In this document: positions 25,140 through 33,452 of the stretch, one piece after another
How positions within the stretch are numbered: the stretch's first letter is position 1
Layout: each line of letters starts with the position of its first letter
Assembly: GCF_900110575.1 (NCBI RefSeq)
Contig: NZ_FOEF01000033.1
Span: forward strand, 1-61,065
Length of the DNA: 61,065 nucleotides
Origin: Amycolatopsis saalfeldensis
GTDB taxonomy: Bacteria; Actinomycetota; Actinomycetes; Mycobacteriales; Pseudonocardiaceae
Direction: 5' to 3'
Made by a program: the position numbers and the translations under genes
Notes under the pieces: model-generated
Databases searched by the model: none
Told to the model about the DNA's origin: nothing
Seen by the model: the letters and a program-made list of their open reading frames with translations, nothing else

Positions 25140-26324
25140 TCAGGCGAGCAGCCGCTCGAGTGCGTCGGCGGCGGCCGGCGCGCCACCGGCGTCGCGGATC
25201 ACCTTGGCCATGTCGGCGAGGTTCGCTTTGATCGAGGGGTCGTCCGCGACGGCGTCGACGGTCTCGCGCAGGACGTCCGCGGTCGGCTCCGCGGGCAGCC
25301 GGCGCCCGAGTCCGAGTTCCTCCACACGGCGGGCGTTCGCCGACTGCTCGCCCATTTGCGGCACGCTCACCATCGGCACCCCGGCGGCGAGTGATTCCAT
25401 CGTCGAATTCATCCCCGAGTGGGTGAGGAACGCGGTGGCGCGGCCGAGCACCGCGGGTTGCGGGAAGTACGGCCGCACCTCGAAGTTGGCCGGGATCGGG
25501 CCGAGCCCGGCGCGATCCACCTGATCGCCGATCGCCATGGCGACCCGCCAGCTCGTCCCGCCGAACGCCTCGAGGCACAGCCGGAAGAACTCCGGCCGGT
25601 TGTTCATGGCGGTGCCCAGCGAGATGAACAACAGCCGGGTACCGGGAGCAGGCGGCTGCCATCCGTCGGCGCCTTCGCGGCCTTCGACGGAGGGGCCGAC
25701 GAAAACAAACCGGTCGTCGAAGCTGTCTCCCGCGAACTGGAACCGGCGCGGCAGGAAAACGAGGTTCAGCTCTTCGGCCACGGGGGCGAAGAGTGCGCCC
25801 ACCGGCCGGGAAACGCCGCTCTCCCCGGCGAACCGGCGGATCCGCTCCAGCGCGCCGGCCAGCTCGGGGACGCCGGCGTCGAGCCCGGGGAACAATTCCT
25901 CTCGCAGCGCGTAGTGCTCGTTGGAGGCGAAGCTGGTGAACAGCTGTACCGCGGGAACGTCCAGCAGCGCGGCGAGCATCGGCCCGGCGGGCATCATCCC
26001 GTCGTAACACACCACGTCGGGCCGGTCTCGTTCGAAACGGGCGAGCAGCTCCGGCAGGGTCCGCCGGGTTTGCGCGATGACCGTGTCCGCCATGATGCCC
26101 ATGAGCTCCGGGGTGAACTCGATCTTGCCCGGCGGCCGCCTCGGGCGCTCCCATTCCGGCAGCTCGGCGAAGTCCGCGCCGGCGCCGGTGACCGCGCTCC
26201 GGAAGGGCTCCGCGATGGGATAAGTGACCCGATGGCCACGGCGGACCAGCTCCCGCACGAGCGGCAGCGTCGGGTTGACGTGGCCGTGCGCGGGCATGCT
26301 GACGACGGCGATGTGCTTGGTCAT
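25140..26324 (-). CDS. Macrolide-type glycosyltransferase (MGT/YjiC family)
   Basis: The protein is 394 residues from ATG 26324 (GGGGG just upstream). It is a GT-B fold GT1 enzyme: the N-terminal MPAHGHVNPTLPLVRELVRR contains the catalytic His of the family (HGHVNP), and the C-terminal donor-binding block is FLTHSGMNSTMESLAAGVPM, VSVPQMGEQSANARRVEELG. The usual HGG is HSG here. Members transfer glucose from UDP-glucose to macrolides, flavonoids or other hydroxylated compounds and can confer resistance. It is divergent from a TetR regulator with a 29-bp palindrome between them, so it is likely an inducible xenobiotic-modifying enzyme. Confidence 0.9.
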   Translation of the reverse strand: MTKHIAVVSMPAHGHVNPTLPLVRELVRRGHRVTYPIAEPFRSAVTGAGADFAELPEWERPRRPPGKIEFTPELMGIMADTVIAQTRRTLPELLARFERDRPDVVCYDGMMPAGPMLAALLDVPAVQLFTSFASNEHYALREELFPGLDAGVPELAGALERIRRFAGESGVSRPVGALFAPVAEELNLVFLPRRFQFAGDSFDDRFVFVGPSVEGREGADGWQPPAPGTRLLFISLGTAMNNRPEFFRLCLEAFGGTSWRVAMAIGDQVDRAGLGPIPANFEVRPYFPQPAVLGRATAFLTHSGMNSTMESLAAGVPMVSVPQMGEQSANARRVEELGLGRRLPAEPTADVLRETVDAVADDPSIKANLADMAKVIRDAGGAPAAADALERLLA

Positions 26325-26391
26325 GATCCCCCCTGGGTTGGACCGGCTTGCGCCGACGACGCCGACCGGCTTGTATCGCAGCAGCCGATCC

Positions 26392-26420
26392 AAGATAGAG
26401 GACGTACAGACCTCTATCTT
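26392..26420. promoter_or_regulatory. 29-bp palindromic TetR operator with embedded -10 boxes
   Basis: AAGATAGAGG (26392-26401) and CCTCTATCTT (26411-26420) are perfect 10-bp inverted arms. TATCTT, a fair -10 hexamer, is formed at the outer end of each arm, facing the glycosyltransferase on one side and the TetR gene on the other. One bound dimer could therefore block both promoters. Confidence 0.65.
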
Positions 26421-26453
26421 AGGCGTGATCCAGAGAGGTGTGCAAGATCGTCC

Positions 26454-27053
26454 ATGGCGCCCCCCGAACCGTCCGTCGATCACCGCACCCTGAGCCGGCG
26501 CCGCGGCAAGGAGCTCGACGACGCCATCCTCGACGCGGCGCTGGCGGAGCTGACCGAGTACGGGTACGCGGCCTTCAGCCTCGACCGGGTCGCCGAACGG
26601 GCCCGCACCGGCAAGACCTCGGTCTACAAACGCTGGCCCGGACGCCCGGAGATCGTGATCGCCCTGCTGAGCCGGCTGCCCGACCGCATCGAGCTGCCCG
26701 ACACCGGTGACCTGCGCGAGGATCTGCTCGCCCTGCTACGGACCTTCGCGGACCGGCTCGCCGGACCGCTCGGCCAGGTGATGCCGGGCCTGCTCGCCGA
26801 GTCGATCAAGGACCCCGAACTGCGCGACGCCTTCCGCGCGCACATCTTCGCCGCCCGTCCCCTGCCCACCCAGCAGATCCTGCGGCGGGCCATCGAACGC
26901 GGGCAGGCCAGGAGTTCGGCGGCGGACCGGCAGGTGGCGATGGTCGGCCCGGCGCTCGTCCGCGAGCACTTCCTGCTCCACGGCGCCCCCATCCCCGAAT
27001 CGGTGCTCGTCGACATCGTCGACCACACCGTGCTCCCCCTCGTGACACCGTGA
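26454..27053 (+). CDS. TetR family transcriptional regulator
   Basis: The protein is 199 residues from ATG 26454. The HTH reads LDDAILDAALAELTEYGYAA, FSLDRVAERARTGKTSVYKR and WPGRPEIV, the KTSVYKRWP form typical of TetR regulators with a TetR_C_16-like C-terminal domain. It is divergent from the glycosyltransferase; the 29-bp palindrome lies 34 nt before its start. GAGAGGTG lies about 15 nt upstream. It is the probable repressor of the glycosyltransferase and of itself. Confidence 0.9.
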   Translation: MAPPEPSVDHRTLSRRRGKELDDAILDAALAELTEYGYAAFSLDRVAERARTGKTSVYKRWPGRPEIVIALLSRLPDRIELPDTGDLREDLLALLRTFADRLAGPLGQVMPGLLAESIKDPELRDAFRAHIFAARPLPTQQILRRAIERGQARSSAADRQVAMVGPALVREHFLLHGAPIPESVLVDIVDHTVLPLVTP

Positions 27054-27078
27054 CCATGGCGGCGACCAGGCCGGGTGG

Positions 27079-27912
27079 TCACGCCGAAGTGCGCGGTTTG
27101 GCCTCCCATTCCGGGGGAAGCCCGACCACTCGCAGGACCCGGGCCGGCGAAGACCCGGGCGGGCGCCGGGCGGTCAGGGCCGCCAGTGCCGGCAGATCGT
27201 CGTTGACGTCGAGGAAGGCGCCGGACAGCACGTCGTAGCGGCCCTCCGCCAGGTCGGCGATCATCCGGGCGGCGGCTTCCGGCGGATCGGGGAATCGCCC
27301 GGCCGGAACGAGTCCCCGCTCGAGGGCCTTGGCGACCGAGGGGTTGACGACCCCGCCGGGGTGCAGGCTGAACGCGAGCACGCCGTGGTCGCGGGTCTCG
27401 GCGGAGATGCTCTCGCTGAGCCGGATCGCCGCCGCCTTGGCCACCGCGTAGTCGCCGGCCCCGGGCATGGCCGCGGTGCCCGCGCGGCTGGCCACCGTGA
27501 TGATCCGCCCCGCTTTCCGCGCCAGCATGGACGGCAGCACGGCCCGGGCGAACAGATAGGGCCCGTAGACATTGGCGAGCAGCGTTTCCCGCCATACTCG
27601 CGGATCGCTGTCCGCGATGGCCGCGTGGACCGAGGTGGTCCCGCCGGCGTTGTTCACCAAGGTCGTCACCGGGCCGAAAGCCTCCTTCGCCCGCGCCACC
27701 GCCGCTTCGGCGTGATCGGGATCCGAGACGTCACCGGGCACCGTTTCGACCTGAACGCCGCGATCACGCAGCTCACCGGCCACCTCGGCCAGAACTTCCC
27801 GACGACGCCCGGTGAGTACCAGCGCGGCACCGCGCGCACCGAGCTCGGCCGCGATGGCGCGGCCGATCGTGCCGGTCGCGCCAGTCACCAGGACTACTTC
27901 GCCATCGAGCAC
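27079..27912 (-). CDS. Short-chain dehydrogenase/reductase
   Basis: The protein is 277 residues, starting at GTG 27912 because AAGGAGG lies 5 nt upstream; a longer reading to an upstream start lacks this. SDR motifs are TGATGTIGRAI at residues of about 10-20, NNAGG near 87, VASRAG with the catalytic Ser, and DYAVAKAAAIRLSES (YxxxK). The C-terminus is longer than average (VVGLPPEWEAKPRTSA). It follows the aldo/keto reductase by 28 nt on the same strand and ends the dioxygenase-led operon. It could act as the dihydrodiol dehydrogenase for the Rieske dioxygenase; that link is inferred from position. Confidence 0.88.
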   Translation of the reverse strand: MLDGEVVLVTGATGTIGRAIAAELGARGAALVLTGRRREVLAEVAGELRDRGVQVETVPGDVSDPDHAEAAVARAKEAFGPVTTLVNNAGGTTSVHAAIADSDPRVWRETLLANVYGPYLFARAVLPSMLARKAGRIITVASRAGTAAMPGAGDYAVAKAAAIRLSESISAETRDHGVLAFSLHPGGVVNPSVAKALERGLVPAGRFPDPPEAAARMIADLAEGRYDVLSGAFLDVNDDLPALAALTARRPPGSSPARVLRVVGLPPEWEAKPRTSA

Positions 27913-27940
27913 CTTGTCCTCCTTCTTCGTGAACGTCGGG

Positions 27941-28873
27941 TCAGGCAGCAGCGTCGGAGAGCGCCGCAAGCTCCGCGGGCGTCAGTTCCAGGGAAACCGA
28001 CGCCAGGAGGTCCGGCAGCTGCCCGGTAGTGCGAGCGCTGGCAATGGGAGCAGCGACGGTGGGTTGCGCGCCCAGCCAAGCGAGGGAGACCGAGGCAACC
28101 GACGCCCGGTGCGCCCTCGCGACCTCGTCGAGCACGGCCAGGACCCGCTCGCCACGGGCATCCAAGTAGGCCAGCGCACCCGCGGCCCGCGGGCTTTTCC
28201 CTGCGTCTTCGTCGGAGCGGTACTTGCCGGTCAGGAAGCCGCCGGCCAGCCCGAAGTACGGCAACGTCGCGAGCCCTTCGCGGGCGACCAGCGGCGCCAG
28301 TTCCTCTTCGTAGCCGCGTTCGACCAGGTTGTAGTGCGGCTGCAGCGCGACGTACCGCGCGAAACCTTCGCGGTCCGAGACGGCCAAGGCCTCGGCCAGC
28401 CGGGACGCGGTGTAATTCGAGGCCGCGATGTAACGGACCTTGCCCGAGCGGACCAGTCCGTCGAACGCCTGCAAGGTCTCCTCGAGAGCGGTACCGGCGT
28501 CGTCACCGTGCGCGTAATACAGGTCGAGGTAATCGGTCTGGAGGCGTTCGAGGGAGTCTTCGGCCGCGGCGGCGATGTTCTTCGCCGACAGGCCGGGGCG
28601 CGTGCCCAGGCTGCCGACCTTCGTCGCGACCACCACGTCGTCGCGACGGCCGCGCCGGGTCAGCCACTTGCCGATGATCGTCTCGGATTCGCCGCCGACG
28701 TGGCCGGGAACGAAGGCGGAGTACGAATCCGCGGTGTCGATGAAGTTCCCGCCGGCCGCCGTGTAAGCGTCGAGAACGTCGAACGACTGCTGTTCATCGG
28801 CGGTGAAGCCGAATACGTTGCCGCCGAGGTTCAGTCCGAAGACGTCGAGATCGGAGCTGCCGATTTTCGTCAT
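27941..28873 (-). CDS. Aldo/keto reductase
   Basis: The protein is 310 residues from ATG 28873. AKR TIM-barrel motifs and the catalytic tetrad are visible: GGNFIDTADSYSAF (Asp and Tyr, near residues 46-51), VVVATKVGSL (Lys near 82), DYLDLYYAHGDD (His near 121), plus SGKVRYIAASNYTASRLAEA and TVAAPIASARTTGQLPDLLA (NADPH binding). It resembles the YajO/oxidoreductase branch. It lies between the dioxygenase genes and the SDR on the same strand, with a decayed SDR upstream. The substrate is unknown. Confidence 0.9.
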   Translation of the reverse strand: MTKIGSSDLDVFGLNLGGNVFGFTADEQQSFDVLDAYTAAGGNFIDTADSYSAFVPGHVGGESETIIGKWLTRRGRRDDVVVATKVGSLGTRPGLSAKNIAAAAEDSLERLQTDYLDLYYAHGDDAGTALEETLQAFDGLVRSGKVRYIAASNYTASRLAEALAVSDREGFARYVALQPHYNLVERGYEEELAPLVAREGLATLPYFGLAGGFLTGKYRSDEDAGKSPRAAGALAYLDARGERVLAVLDEVARAHRASVASVSLAWLGAQPTVAAPIASARTTGQLPDLLASVSLELTPAELAALSDAAA

Positions 28874-28904
28874 GTCCCACTGCTCTTTCCGGATAGGTGG
28901 TGCA

Positions 28905-29150
28905 GGCGTTCACACGTGCGGCCGAGGGGCACCGCCGCCTCGGCCAGGCCGATCTGCTCGGCGATCTCGCGCCGCACCACGTCGGAACCCGGGCAACGGG
29001 CCCATAGGCGCATGGGTGATCATCGAAGACAGGTTCACGATCACGCCCTGCGCCATCATCGACGGGACGAGCGCGGTGTTGAGCCGGACAGCCGCCAGGA
29101 AATTGATGTCCAGCGAGGCCCGCCAGCTCGGCCGGTGGAGGTGGGAATGT
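28905..29150 (-). pseudogene. Decayed SDR fragment
   Basis: In this gap one frame reads ASLDINFLAAVRLNTALVPS, MMAQGVIVNLSSMITHAPMG, an SDR core up to the catalytic serine region. Another frame reads DVVRREIAEQIGLAEAAVPL, GR, the usual SDR segment before the C-terminus. The YxxxK part is deleted and the frames disagree. It lies between the dioxygenase alpha subunit and the AKR, so an original dihydrodiol-dehydrogenase-type gene of this operon may have been lost here. Confidence 0.6.
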
Positions 29151-29192
29151 CATGGCCTTGTCCTCTCTGGTGCGGGCTACCTCCGGGAGCGC

Positions 29193-30434
29193 TCAGGAAG
29201 TCAGTGCCGGACCGGGCAAGTCGGGCGTCAGGGGCTCGCCGTCGAGCAGCTCGGCCCAGCGCGTGTAGAAGTACCGGGCGCCGATGTCATTGGTCATGTG
29301 GCCGGTTTTCCCGTTGAACGGCGGGATCCGGTCGTCGTCATGATCGAGGCCGAAGCCCATCTGGTAGTTCAGCGGCATCTGCCGGGCGATGTGGCCGCGG
29401 GACACGGCCTGGATCTCCGACCAGTTCTCGCTGTCGTCGGTCTCGAAGATGCCGGAGGTCGAGAAGCTCAGGGACACCTTGCTGATGAGCTTGCGCCGGG
29501 TGTCGTCGTCGGCGTCCGCGGGCACCATGACCCACGACCAGATGTCCATCCCGGCCGGTCCGCGGGGCTGCCAGACCCGGAACAGCCCGCTGCCCAGCGC
29601 GGAGAAGTTCGGGAACACGTTCAGGTGCGCCACCCGCAGCGACGGGACGGGTGTGTCGACTTCGGCCCCGCGCATGGACAACGGGAGACGGGCCGGGGTG
29701 ACCAGCGCACCGGCGTGGCCGAGCGCCGAACCGATCTGCAGGCTGTCGCGGTCCATCCCCATGGCGGTCACGTCGGTGTCCAGGGCGGTCGCCGCGGAGG
29801 CGTGCGCGGTCGCACCGTGATAACCGTCACTGGCGAACTGTTCGGCGGCGAGTTTCCAATTGCCGACCAGCCGCCATTTCATCGGGCCGACGAACTCGAT
29901 GTGGTCGTACCGGGTGAGCATCGGGTCCAGCAGCGGTCCCGCGTCGGCGAGGTATTCGGCCAGCGCCGGCGCTTCCTCGTCCCAGCAGCCGAAGACCAGG
30001 CCGTGGTAGGTCTCGATGCGGGGGACCTGGATCAGCGACCAGCCGGGCTTGTCCAGCCGGTGGTGGTAGGCGTGGTCCTCCATCGGCACGTCCACGAGGG
30101 CGCCGCCGCCGTTGTAGGACCAGCCGTGGTACGAGCAGGTGAAGCGCTGCGTATTGCCCAGATCCTGCCGGCACACACGCATACCGCGGTGCCGGCAGAC
30201 ATTGAGGAACGCCCTGAGGCCGCCATCACGCTGGCGGCTCACGATGACCGGGTCCTCGCCCATCAGGGCGGTCACGAAGTCACCGGGCTTGGCCAGCTGG
30301 GATTCGTGGGTCAGGAACAGCCAGCTGCGGGCGAACACCGTGGCGAGTTCACGCCGGTAGATTTCCTCGGAGTGCAGGACTTCCGGGTTCAGGGTGCCGA
30401 TCTTGTCGAAGTCGATCAGGTCCTGGTAGGACAT
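29193..30434 (-). CDS. Rieske non-heme iron ring-hydroxylating dioxygenase, alpha subunit
   Basis: The protein is 413 residues from ATG 30434 (GGAGGAGC just upstream). The Rieske cluster is CRHRGMRVCRQDLGN ... CSYHGW (CxH ... CxxH) near residues 83-107. The mononuclear iron site is SDGYHGATAH (DxxHxxxxH) near residues 205-214. The architecture matches aromatic ring-hydroxylating oxygenases, which insert O2 into aromatics using a ferredoxin. Beta subunit and ferredoxin genes precede it on the same strand. It is slightly shorter than biphenyl/toluene-type alpha subunits (about 450 residues). No reductase gene is nearby. Confidence 0.92.
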   Translation of the reverse strand: MSYQDLIDFDKIGTLNPEVLHSEEIYRRELATVFARSWLFLTHESQLAKPGDFVTALMGEDPVIVSRQRDGGLRAFLNVCRHRGMRVCRQDLGNTQRFTCSYHGWSYNGGGALVDVPMEDHAYHHRLDKPGWSLIQVPRIETYHGLVFGCWDEEAPALAEYLADAGPLLDPMLTRYDHIEFVGPMKWRLVGNWKLAAEQFASDGYHGATAHASAATALDTDVTAMGMDRDSLQIGSALGHAGALVTPARLPLSMRGAEVDTPVPSLRVAHLNVFPNFSALGSGLFRVWQPRGPAGMDIWSWVMVPADADDDTRRKLISKVSLSFSTSGIFETDDSENWSEIQAVSRGHIARQMPLNYQMGFGLDHDDDRIPPFNGKTGHMTNDIGARYFYTRWAELLDGEPLTPDLPGPALTS

Positions 30435-30465
30435 TGCTCCTCCGGTTTCGCCAAGCTCAAGGGGT

Positions 30466-31056
30466 TCAGAAGAAGAGGCCGAGGTTCTTGGCCAGCACCA
30501 GCGACTGGGCCAAGTGGATCGTCCGGTCCAGCACGCGGAAAACCGGTTCGCCGCCGGGAGAACCGCCGTCGACGAGCAGATCGTCGCGGTGGCCGGCGAA
30601 GGTGTCGACGTCGTCCTGCAGACGGTTGCGGTAGAGCAGGAACGCCGACCGCACCTCGTAGGTGCCGGGCCGCTCGCCCGCCCGCGCTTGGACGCCGGTG
30701 ATGAGCCGGGTGGTCCGGGGCGGCGGATTGTCCGACCAGGCGGTCGGCTGCTGCACCCGGCGGATGCGGATCGCCAGGCTTTCGTGGCTGTCGTCGTAGT
30801 GCGCGAGCTCCCGGCTGCCGGTGCTTTCCAGGGGCAGGTCGCGGTGCAACCGGTTGCGGCGGACCGGCATCCGGTAACGGATGTCTTCGTGCAACAGGTC
30901 GTACCAGTCGTTGTAACGGGCTTCGTCCAGGAGCTGGGCTTCGAAGAACAGGAACTGCTCGATGGCGTGCTGGGTCGCCGGCCCGGCAAACGCCGGTCTG
31001 GCCACCGCGGGGCCGCCGGCCTGGCGCGGGCGGTAGGCCTGGGTGGAGATCTGCAT
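30466..31056 (-). CDS. Ring-hydroxylating dioxygenase, beta subunit
   Basis: The 196-residue SnoaL/NTF2-fold beta subunit has EQFLFFEAQLLDEARYNDWY, DLLHEDIRYRMPVRRNRL and RTTRLITGVQAR, then YEVRSAFLLYRNRLQ and FAGHRDDLLV, a typical series for aromatic-ring-hydroxylating dioxygenase small subunits. The ATG at 31056 overlaps the ferredoxin stop by one base (TGATG). It has a structural role in the alpha3beta3 hexamer. It is 31 nt upstream of the alpha subunit. Confidence 0.9.
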   Translation of the reverse strand: MQISTQAYRPRQAGGPAVARPAFAGPATQHAIEQFLFFEAQLLDEARYNDWYDLLHEDIRYRMPVRRNRLHRDLPLESTGSRELAHYDDSHESLAIRIRRVQQPTAWSDNPPPRTTRLITGVQARAGERPGTYEVRSAFLLYRNRLQDDVDTFAGHRDDLLVDGGSPGGEPVFRVLDRTIHLAQSLVLAKNLGLFF

Positions 31057-31394
31057 CAGTCACTCCCCCCGCTCGTGCGGCCGCCGAGGTAGATCTGGCC
31101 GTCGTCGACCTGGATCTGCCACGTGGCCACCGGTTCGATCGCCGGGTACGCGAGCGCCTCGCCGGTGCGCAGGCAGAACGTGCCGAAATGGGCCGGGCAC
31201 TCGACCGTTTCGCCGTCGAGGTAGCCCTCCCGGAGTTCGGCATCACCGTGGGTACAGCGGTTGGCGATCGCCCGGATACCGGTTTCGGTGTGGAACACGG
31301 CCACTTCGCCGTCGGGTGTTTCGACCCGGACCGCGTCCCCCACCGGGAGGTCGGCGAGCGCGCCGACCCGGTGCCAAGTGGTGTTCGTCGTCAT
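31056..31394 (-). CDS. Rieske [2Fe-2S] ferredoxin
   Basis: The 112-residue protein starts at ATG 31394. The Rieske motif is complete: CTHGDAELREG (CxH) and ECPAHFGTFCL (CxxH), with the flanking AIANRCTHGD and ALAYPAIEPVATWQIQVDDG. It is the electron carrier for the dioxygenase encoded next and the first gene of the operon. The promoter region shares GTAAACA/TGTTTAC half-sites with the divergent TetR gene. Confidence 0.92.
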   Translation of the reverse strand: MTTNTTWHRVGALADLPVGDAVRVETPDGEVAVFHTETGIRAIANRCTHGDAELREGYLDGETVECPAHFGTFCLRTGEALAYPAIEPVATWQIQVDDGQIYLGGRTSGGSD

Positions 31395-31425
31395 GCCACG
31401 ACGGTAGGAGCGGGTTCGGACGCAA

Positions 31426-31495
31426 GTAAACAGCTGAATACTTCGGCCCGTGTTTACACTGGTAATCAACGTGTATCCGAAGGAGCATTGTTTAC
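31426..31495. promoter_or_regulatory. TGTTTAC half-site cluster, TetR/dioxygenase intergenic
   Basis: GTAAACA (31426-31432) and TGTTTAC (31451-31457) form an inverted pair centred at 31441-31442. A third TGTTTAC (31489-31495) directly abuts the TetR ATG at 31496. TetR binding at the third site would block its own translation start or early elongation. Confidence 0.5.
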
Positions 31496-32116
31496 ATGTC
31501 GGAGATCAAGAAGCGCAACGCCGCGAAGACCAAGGCCGCGATCCTGCGCGCGGCCGCGATCTTGTTCGCCAAGCAGGGCTACCAGGAGACCACCGTGCGC
31601 GCGATCGCGGCCGAGGCGGGCTGCAACCCGGCCCTGATCAGCCGCTACTTCGACGGCAAGGCATCGCTGTACGCGATGGTCGTCGGCGAGAAGATGCCCG
31701 GCCACCGCACGATGACCAGCGACGTGCGAACCGGGGCGCGGGCACGGGAACTCGTCCAGCGGCAGCTCGACCTGGCCCACCGGATCAGCTACGAGGAGCA
31801 CCGGGACCGGGTCAGCATCCTGCTGCGCTCGGCCGGACCCGGCGCGTCCGGTGAAGCGATCCGCCAACTGCTCGACCAGCTCCTCGCGGCCCCGTTCGGC
31901 CAGCACGTCGACGGCCCGGACGCCGGGCTGCGCGCGAGCCTGCTGTTCGTCCAGCTGTTCGGCCTGAGCCTGCTCCGCGACATGGTCGGGCTGCCCCAGC
32001 TCGCCGAAGCCTCCGACGCGGAGATCCTCTGGTACCTCACCCCCGCCATCCACCAGATCCTCGTCCCCGCCCGGTCCTACCCGGCCGGCGCGGCCCGGAA
32101 GCGCCCCCGCCCGTGA
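31496..32116 (+). CDS. TetR family transcriptional regulator
   Basis: The protein is 206 residues from ATG 31496 (AAGGAG 10 nt upstream). The HTH is KTKAAILRAAAILFAKQGYQ, ETTVRAIAAEAGCNPALISR and YFDGKASLYAMV; the NPALISRYF helix is typical of AcrR/TetR_C_17-like regulators. It is divergent from the Rieske ferredoxin/dioxygenase operon, with shared TGTTTAC half-sites, so it probably controls that operon in response to an aromatic substrate. Confidence 0.9.
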   Translation: MSEIKKRNAAKTKAAILRAAAILFAKQGYQETTVRAIAAEAGCNPALISRYFDGKASLYAMVVGEKMPGHRTMTSDVRTGARARELVQRQLDLAHRISYEEHRDRVSILLRSAGPGASGEAIRQLLDQLLAAPFGQHVDGPDAGLRASLLFVQLFGLSLLRDMVGLPQLAEASDAEILWYLTPAIHQILVPARSYPAGAARKRPRP

Positions 32117-32148
32117 GGTCCCCGGGGTGACGCCGTGCGGCCCATCCC

Positions 32149-32807
32149 CTACGAGACGCGGCAACGGTCGTCGTGGACCACACCCGCGCACGGGAAGCCC
32201 CTTCGTGACCTGAGTCCTTGCCTTCCTCGCGAACGTGCTGCTTTGGCCGTTTCCTGTGCCAGCACCGCGGCGGACGAGGACAGGGTGGCTTTCTCGTCGT
32301 CGGATTCGATGCGGCGGATGCGGTTCGCCTCGGTGGCCACGGCGGCGCGGCGGGCTCCGAAGTAGAGCCCGGCGGCTCCGGCGATCACTGCGGCGATCGC
32401 GATCAGGTACCTTGGCAGTGAGGGGCTGATCGTGCGGGAACCGTCCGGGATGGTGCTGCTCAGGACGAGCTGGTCGTAGTTGACGACGATCGTCTTCACC
32501 GCGTTCAGCGGCTGCTTCGAGAATCCGCCGATGCCGTTGGTGATCTTCGATTCCGCGACGAAGGACTTGCCGAAGTTCGCGTCGTACGCGCCGGGGAACC
32601 TCGAGCAGGTGTAGTGGTCGAAATCGTCGGTTGCCGACGACGCGTTCGGCGATGCCAGATCGACATGCTGTCCGGGCGCGGCATACACCGGCGACGAGCG
32701 CAGCCGGCGGGCAGCCCGGCCGACCAGGTCTCCCAGCCGGCGAGCACGAGGCAGGCCAGGGTGACGAGCCCGAAGCCGCTCTTCAGGAAACGGCGTGCGC
32801 GGGTCAT
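32149..32807 (-). pseudogene. Frameshifted membrane-anchored protein
   Basis: The frame from ATG 32807 begins with a signal/anchor helix (FGLVTLACLVLAGWETW). Near 32698 the protein-like reading moves to another frame: SSPVYAAPGQHVDLASPNAS, DDFDHYTCSRFPGAYDANFG, VNYDQLVLSSTIPDGSRT, then a second helix YLIAIAAVIAGAAGLYFGAR and a charged tail. A single 1-nt indel would restore a two-helix protein with an extracytoplasmic domain of about 110 residues. It may be a true pseudogene or a sequencing error. The family is not recognised. The gene overlaps the 57-codon ORF upstream (ATGA). Confidence 0.5.
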
Positions 32808-32977
32808 GCGAGGCTCCCCGGCAGGTAGTGGGCGGGGCGGTAGTCATCGCGGCCGAGGAGCTCCGCCACAGTGTCCAATTCGGACTGTGCGGAGTCGGGC
32901 GACGCACGGATCAGCCGCTCGTCCAGATTCCGGTCGAACGCGTGCAGCCTTCTCCCGGTTGGCGGATACGCCGCCAT
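32804..32977 (-). CDS. Small hypothetical protein, possibly a C-terminal remnant
   Basis: This 57-codon frame from ATG 32977 ends with a stop overlapping the ATG of the membrane protein downstream. The product contains RRLHAFDRNLDERLIRASPD, SAQSELDTVAELLGRDDYRP. It is charged and probably helical. An in-frame TGA lies a few codons upstream, so it cannot be longer. Overlap with the downstream start suggests coupling. It may be a small gene or the tail of a truncated one. Confidence 0.4.
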   Translation of the reverse strand: MAAYPPTGRRLHAFDRNLDERLIRASPDSAQSELDTVAELLGRDDYRPAHYLPGSLA

Positions 32978-33452
32978 CGCGACGAACGGTCACCACTGCG
33001 AGCAAGAGAGCTTCGCCTGACGGCTTATGCGCTTACTTGCATGGCAGTCAGAATAACCGGAGCGTATGGCCAGCGACGAGGAACGCCACCGCCGAACACA
33101 GGTGACAGCAGAAGCGACCGTCCAAATTGCCGGTCCAGACATCAACGGCTGCGTCGCGAAATCGCCAACCCAGCGCGGCCAAGGCCCAGGTCGGCTCAGG
33201 CGCAGGGAACGATCTGAGCAGACCAAAAGGCTTGTTCGGCATCACTCGACACCATCCGACACGCCCAGGTGCCGACGCTCAGCGGCTCCAGTAAGCCGGG
33301 ATGGCGACTGGGCCGTTGGCGCAACACAACAGCCACCGCAACACTCCTGGCGGGGCTGTCCTCTTGTGCGTTTGCGGACCCAGGCCCGGCCGCCGGGAGG
33401 TGGCTGCCAGCGGGTGTCACAGCCGCCCTGATGGCAAACGTGAACACGTCGA
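32978..33452. other. Intergenic gap of 475 bp, nothing recognised
   Basis: Open frames exist on both strands but none shows family motifs, a good ribosome site or consistent codon use. No RNA gene, IS end or strong hairpin was recognised. It could be eroded coding DNA. Confidence 0.4.
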
